Shown: one piece after another, positions 14,248 through 15,498 of the stretch | Position numbering within the stretch: the stretch's first letter is position 1 | Layout of the letters: each line of letters begins with the position of its first letter | Origin: DATKZM01 sp035527975 | GTDB lineage: Bacteria > Pseudomonadota > Alphaproteobacteria > JAPULJ01 | NCBI GenBank assembly: GCA_035527975.1 | Contig: DATKZM010000097.1 | Span: 1-15,498, forward strand | Length of the DNA: 15,498 nucleotides | Reading direction: 5' to 3' | The notes under the pieces: generated by a model | The model's database searches: none | The model's input: only the letters and a program-made list of their open reading frames with translations | What the model was told of the DNA's origin: nothing | Translations under genes and position numbers: made by a program

Positions 14248-14383
14248 AAAGAAGAAGACGTCAGGTGCCCGGACGCGGAGTCCCTGCTCGTGTTCCGAAG
14301 AACACCCTGACGTCTCCTGGACAGTTTCGCCCGAAGGCTTCCTTGCCCACGCGGCTTCGAACTCAAGAGCCCGTCGCCACGCA
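14248..14383 (-). ncRNA. Candidate small RNA ending in a three-way junction
   Basis: On the minus strand, AGACGTCAGG (14315-14306) pairs perfectly with CCTGACGTCT (14265-14256). Between them lie a hairpin GTGTTC-TTCG-GAACAC (14305-14290), whose loop is the extra-stable cUUCGg tetraloop and which abuts the outer stem without a gap, and a second hairpin GGAC/GTCC (14283-14271). A pyrimidine-rich TCTTCTTT follows the outer stem (14255-14248). A plausible promoter lies upstream, predicting a start near 14383 and a transcript of about 136 nt. It matches no RNA family I can name. It could instead be the terminator of the kinase transcript, though it lies about 250 nt past that stop. Confidence 0.33.
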
Positions 14384-14389
14384 TTAATA

Positions 14390-14417
14390 ATTATCTATGC
14401 TTTTCTTTTGTCCGCAA
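14390..14417 (-). promoter_or_regulatory. Possible sigma-70-type promoter on the minus strand
   Basis: Read on the minus strand: TTGCGG (14417-14412), 16-nt spacer, GATAAT (14395-14390). The -10 matches the consensus at five of six positions, the -35 only at three. It would drive transcription into the three-way-junction element. AT-rich DNA makes chance matches common, so confidence is low. Confidence 0.3.
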
Positions 14418-14446
14418 CAAATAAATCAAATGAAAATCAAATTTCT

Positions 14447-14510
14447 TGTGGATGAAATCGGAAGAAATACACAATCGACGCACACATTATCCACAAGTCA
14501 TTGTGAACAA
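14447..14510. other. Cluster of DnaA-box-like sites in AT-rich DNA
   Basis: Within 64 bp there are TTATCCACA at 14487-14495 (the exact E. coli consensus DnaA box), TGTGGATGA at 14447-14455 (reverse strand TCATCCACA, one mismatch) and TGTGAACAA at 14502-14510 (reverse strand TTGTTCACA, two mismatches). The surrounding 14383-14540 is markedly AT-rich compared with the rest of the window. This is the form of a small replication-origin or DnaA-binding element. Neither neighbouring gene is a usual oriC neighbour. Confidence 0.35.
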
Positions 14511-14567
14511 CTGCGATTTCTGGCGTTCTATATTGAAATTCCGCCGGGCAACCGCCACAACATCGGC

Positions 14568-15498
14568 TCACAACATGCAGACTTTTCCGGTTCGCTTCAT
14601 ATAGGCTTCGTAGCCGCCGACGTCGCGGCATCGCGGCGGCTTCTTCTTGGAACGCTCGCGGCTCTCTTCGGTTTTTCGGCGCTCTTCGGTTTTCTGGCGC
14701 TGTTCGCGCTGCCAGGCGGCGCGGCGCGCTTCCTCCGTGGCCCGTTCCTCGGCCTTGATGGCGGCGCGTTCGAAGCGAGCGGCTTCGCGTCGGCGCACCG
14801 CCTCCGACCGCGCCGTTTCAATAGCCGCCAGTCGGGCCTTTTGCGCCTCAACGGCCAGCCGCGTCGCCTCGGCTTCCTGGTATTTCATCCAGCCGAAGGC
14901 GCCGCCGCCGACCAACACGGCAGCCACTAGGGCCGCGATGGCTAGGCGGCGCTTACCCGGTGCGCGTCGCTCGTCCCGCCCAATCTCGCGCCGGTTTGCC
15001 GAACGCGGCGGCGTCTTGGCTGCGCCGCTTTGCCCGCGGGCGGCGGCCGGCATGATGGTGCGTGGGCCCGTGGCCCGGCCCTCCAGCAGCTCTTGAAACT
15101 CGGCGATGTCCTGCGGCCGCCCGTCGGGACGCACGGCGAGCGCCTGGTCGACCGCCTCGAGCAGCGCCGCCGCATAGTTCTTCTCTATATCCTTACCGGT
15201 ATCCTTCACGCGCACGTAGTCGTCGTCGAGCACGCGGTCTGGCGCCTCGGGCGGGCGGTTGCCGGTGATCGCCATATACATGGTGGCGCCCAGCGAATAG
15301 ATATCGGTCCAGGGTCCCTGCTTGCCGCGCGAGGAGTATTGCTCGCTCGGCGCGTAGCCGGGGGTCAGCGCCACGGTCAGGCTCTGGGCCTTGGTGCCCA
15401 GCGCCTCGCGCGAATTGCCGAAATCGAGCAGCACCGGGCTGCCGTCGGCGCGGACATAGATATTCGCCGGCTTGATGTCGCGGTGCAGGATGCCGTTG
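14568..15498 (-). CDS. Membrane-anchored Ser/Thr protein kinase, N-terminus outside window (partial)
   Basis: The C-terminal about 310 residues of a eukaryotic-like Ser/Thr kinase; the N-lobe is cut off by the window edge. The visible part begins NGILHRDIKPANIYV (catalytic loop with HRDxKxxN), then VLLDFGNSRE (DFG), the activation-segment end LTPGYAPSEQY, and GPWTDIYSLGATMY. After the kinase comes a linker rich in Pro, Ala and Arg, then one transmembrane helix (RRLAIAALVAAVLVGGGAFGW), then about 70 residues of highly charged Ala/Glu/Arg coiled coil, and a short end PPRCRDVGGYEAYMKRTGKVCML with two cysteines. The kinase should face the cytoplasm and the coiled coil the periplasm, as in sensor-type STPKs. 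Catalytic residues in view are intact. Its signal and targets are unknown. Confidence 0.9.
   Translation of the reverse strand, partial: NGILHRDIKPANIYVRADGSPVLLDFGNSREALGTKAQSLTVALTPGYAPSEQYSSRGKQGPWTDIYSLGATMYMAITGNRPPEAPDRVLDDDYVRVKDTGKDIEKNYAAALLEAVDQALAVRPDGRPQDIAEFQELLEGRATGPRTIMPAAARGQSGAAKTPPRSANRREIGRDERRAPGKRRLAIAALVAAVLVGGGAFGWMKYQEAEATRLAVEAQKARLAAIETARSEAVRRREAARFERAAIKAEERATEEARRAAWQREQRQKTEERRKTEESRERSKKKPPRCRDVGGYEAYMKRTGKVCML

Larger units (their letters stand above)
14173..14567. other. Convergent intergenic region, structured and AT-rich
   Basis: A 395-bp gap between the 3' ends of two convergent genes. The left half is rich in inverted repeats: GCCAAG/CTTGGC (14209-14239) enclosing the palindrome CCGATATCGG (14217-14226), and the three-way-junction element at 14256-14315. 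The right half, from about 14383, is abruptly AT-rich, contains DnaA-box-like 9-mers and a possible minus-strand promoter. No protein-coding gene is supported. Confidence 0.6.

Noticed and set aside
14256..14315. Resemblance to the SRP RNA (ffs) tip: GTCAGG followed later by GAGCAG on the minus strand
   Set aside because: The segment between the two motifs is 16 nt instead of about 9-10, the GGAA tetraloop is replaced by a cUUCGg hairpin, and the long SRP helix is absent.
14350..14370. A TTCGAA sequence resembling a tRNA T-loop
   Set aside because: Flanking bases do not form a T stem on either strand, and no acceptor or anticodon arm can be drawn.

Overview
The window looks like chromosomal DNA of a GC-rich alphaproteobacterium, perhaps Rhodospirillales-like. 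The grounds are overall GC by eye in the 60s percent, the GGM-repeat tail of a GroEL at the left edge, and the wealth of Liv-type ABC and TRAP uptake genes. No phage, insertion sequence, CRISPR array, tRNA or rRNA was recognised.

Layout. (1) 2-270: the 3' end of groEL with a strong intrinsic terminator. (2) 271-595: a spacer without a convincing gene. (3) 596-1972 (+): a phenylacetate-CoA-ligase-like adenylating enzyme, tail-to-tail with the next operon. (4) 6585-1988 (-): a complete five-gene branched-chain-amino-acid-type ABC importer operon in the order binding protein, LivH, LivM, LivG, LivF, with a GC-rich hairpin between the binding-protein gene and livH. (5) 6586-6713: a divergent promoter region with a perfect 8-bp-arm palindrome. 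(6) 6714-8411 (+): a thiamine-diphosphate-dependent lyase/decarboxylase of the acetolactate synthase/benzoylformate decarboxylase superfamily. (7) 9138-8416 (-): an isochorismatase-like cysteine hydrolase, convergent with the ThDP enzyme and divergent from the next gene. (8) 9211-10101 (+): an amidohydrolase-2-like protein that lacks the usual N-terminal HxH metal motif. (9) 10447-13544 (+): a complete TRAP transporter (DctP, DctQ, DctM) with a terminator-like hairpin between DctP and DctQ. (10) 13702-14172 (+): a small FMN-binding split-barrel (PNPOx-like) protein. (11) 14173-14567: a convergent intergenic region that is unusually structured and AT-rich. (12) 14568-15498 (-): a membrane-anchored Ser/Thr protein kinase, its N-terminus cut by the window edge.

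How the genes may work together (inference): two high-affinity uptake systems bracket a ThDP lyase, a C-N hydrolase-like enzyme and an amidohydrolase-like protein, and a CoA ligase lies next to the ABC operon. This is the make-up of a catabolic locus for a small carboxylated, possibly aromatic or amide-bearing compound. The substrate cannot be read from the sequence and no regulator gene is present in the window.

The least explained parts are 14173-14567 (a possible minus-strand small RNA with a three-way junction and cUUCGg tetraloop, and a cluster of DnaA-box-like sites) and the apparently metal-ligand-depleted amidohydrolase.
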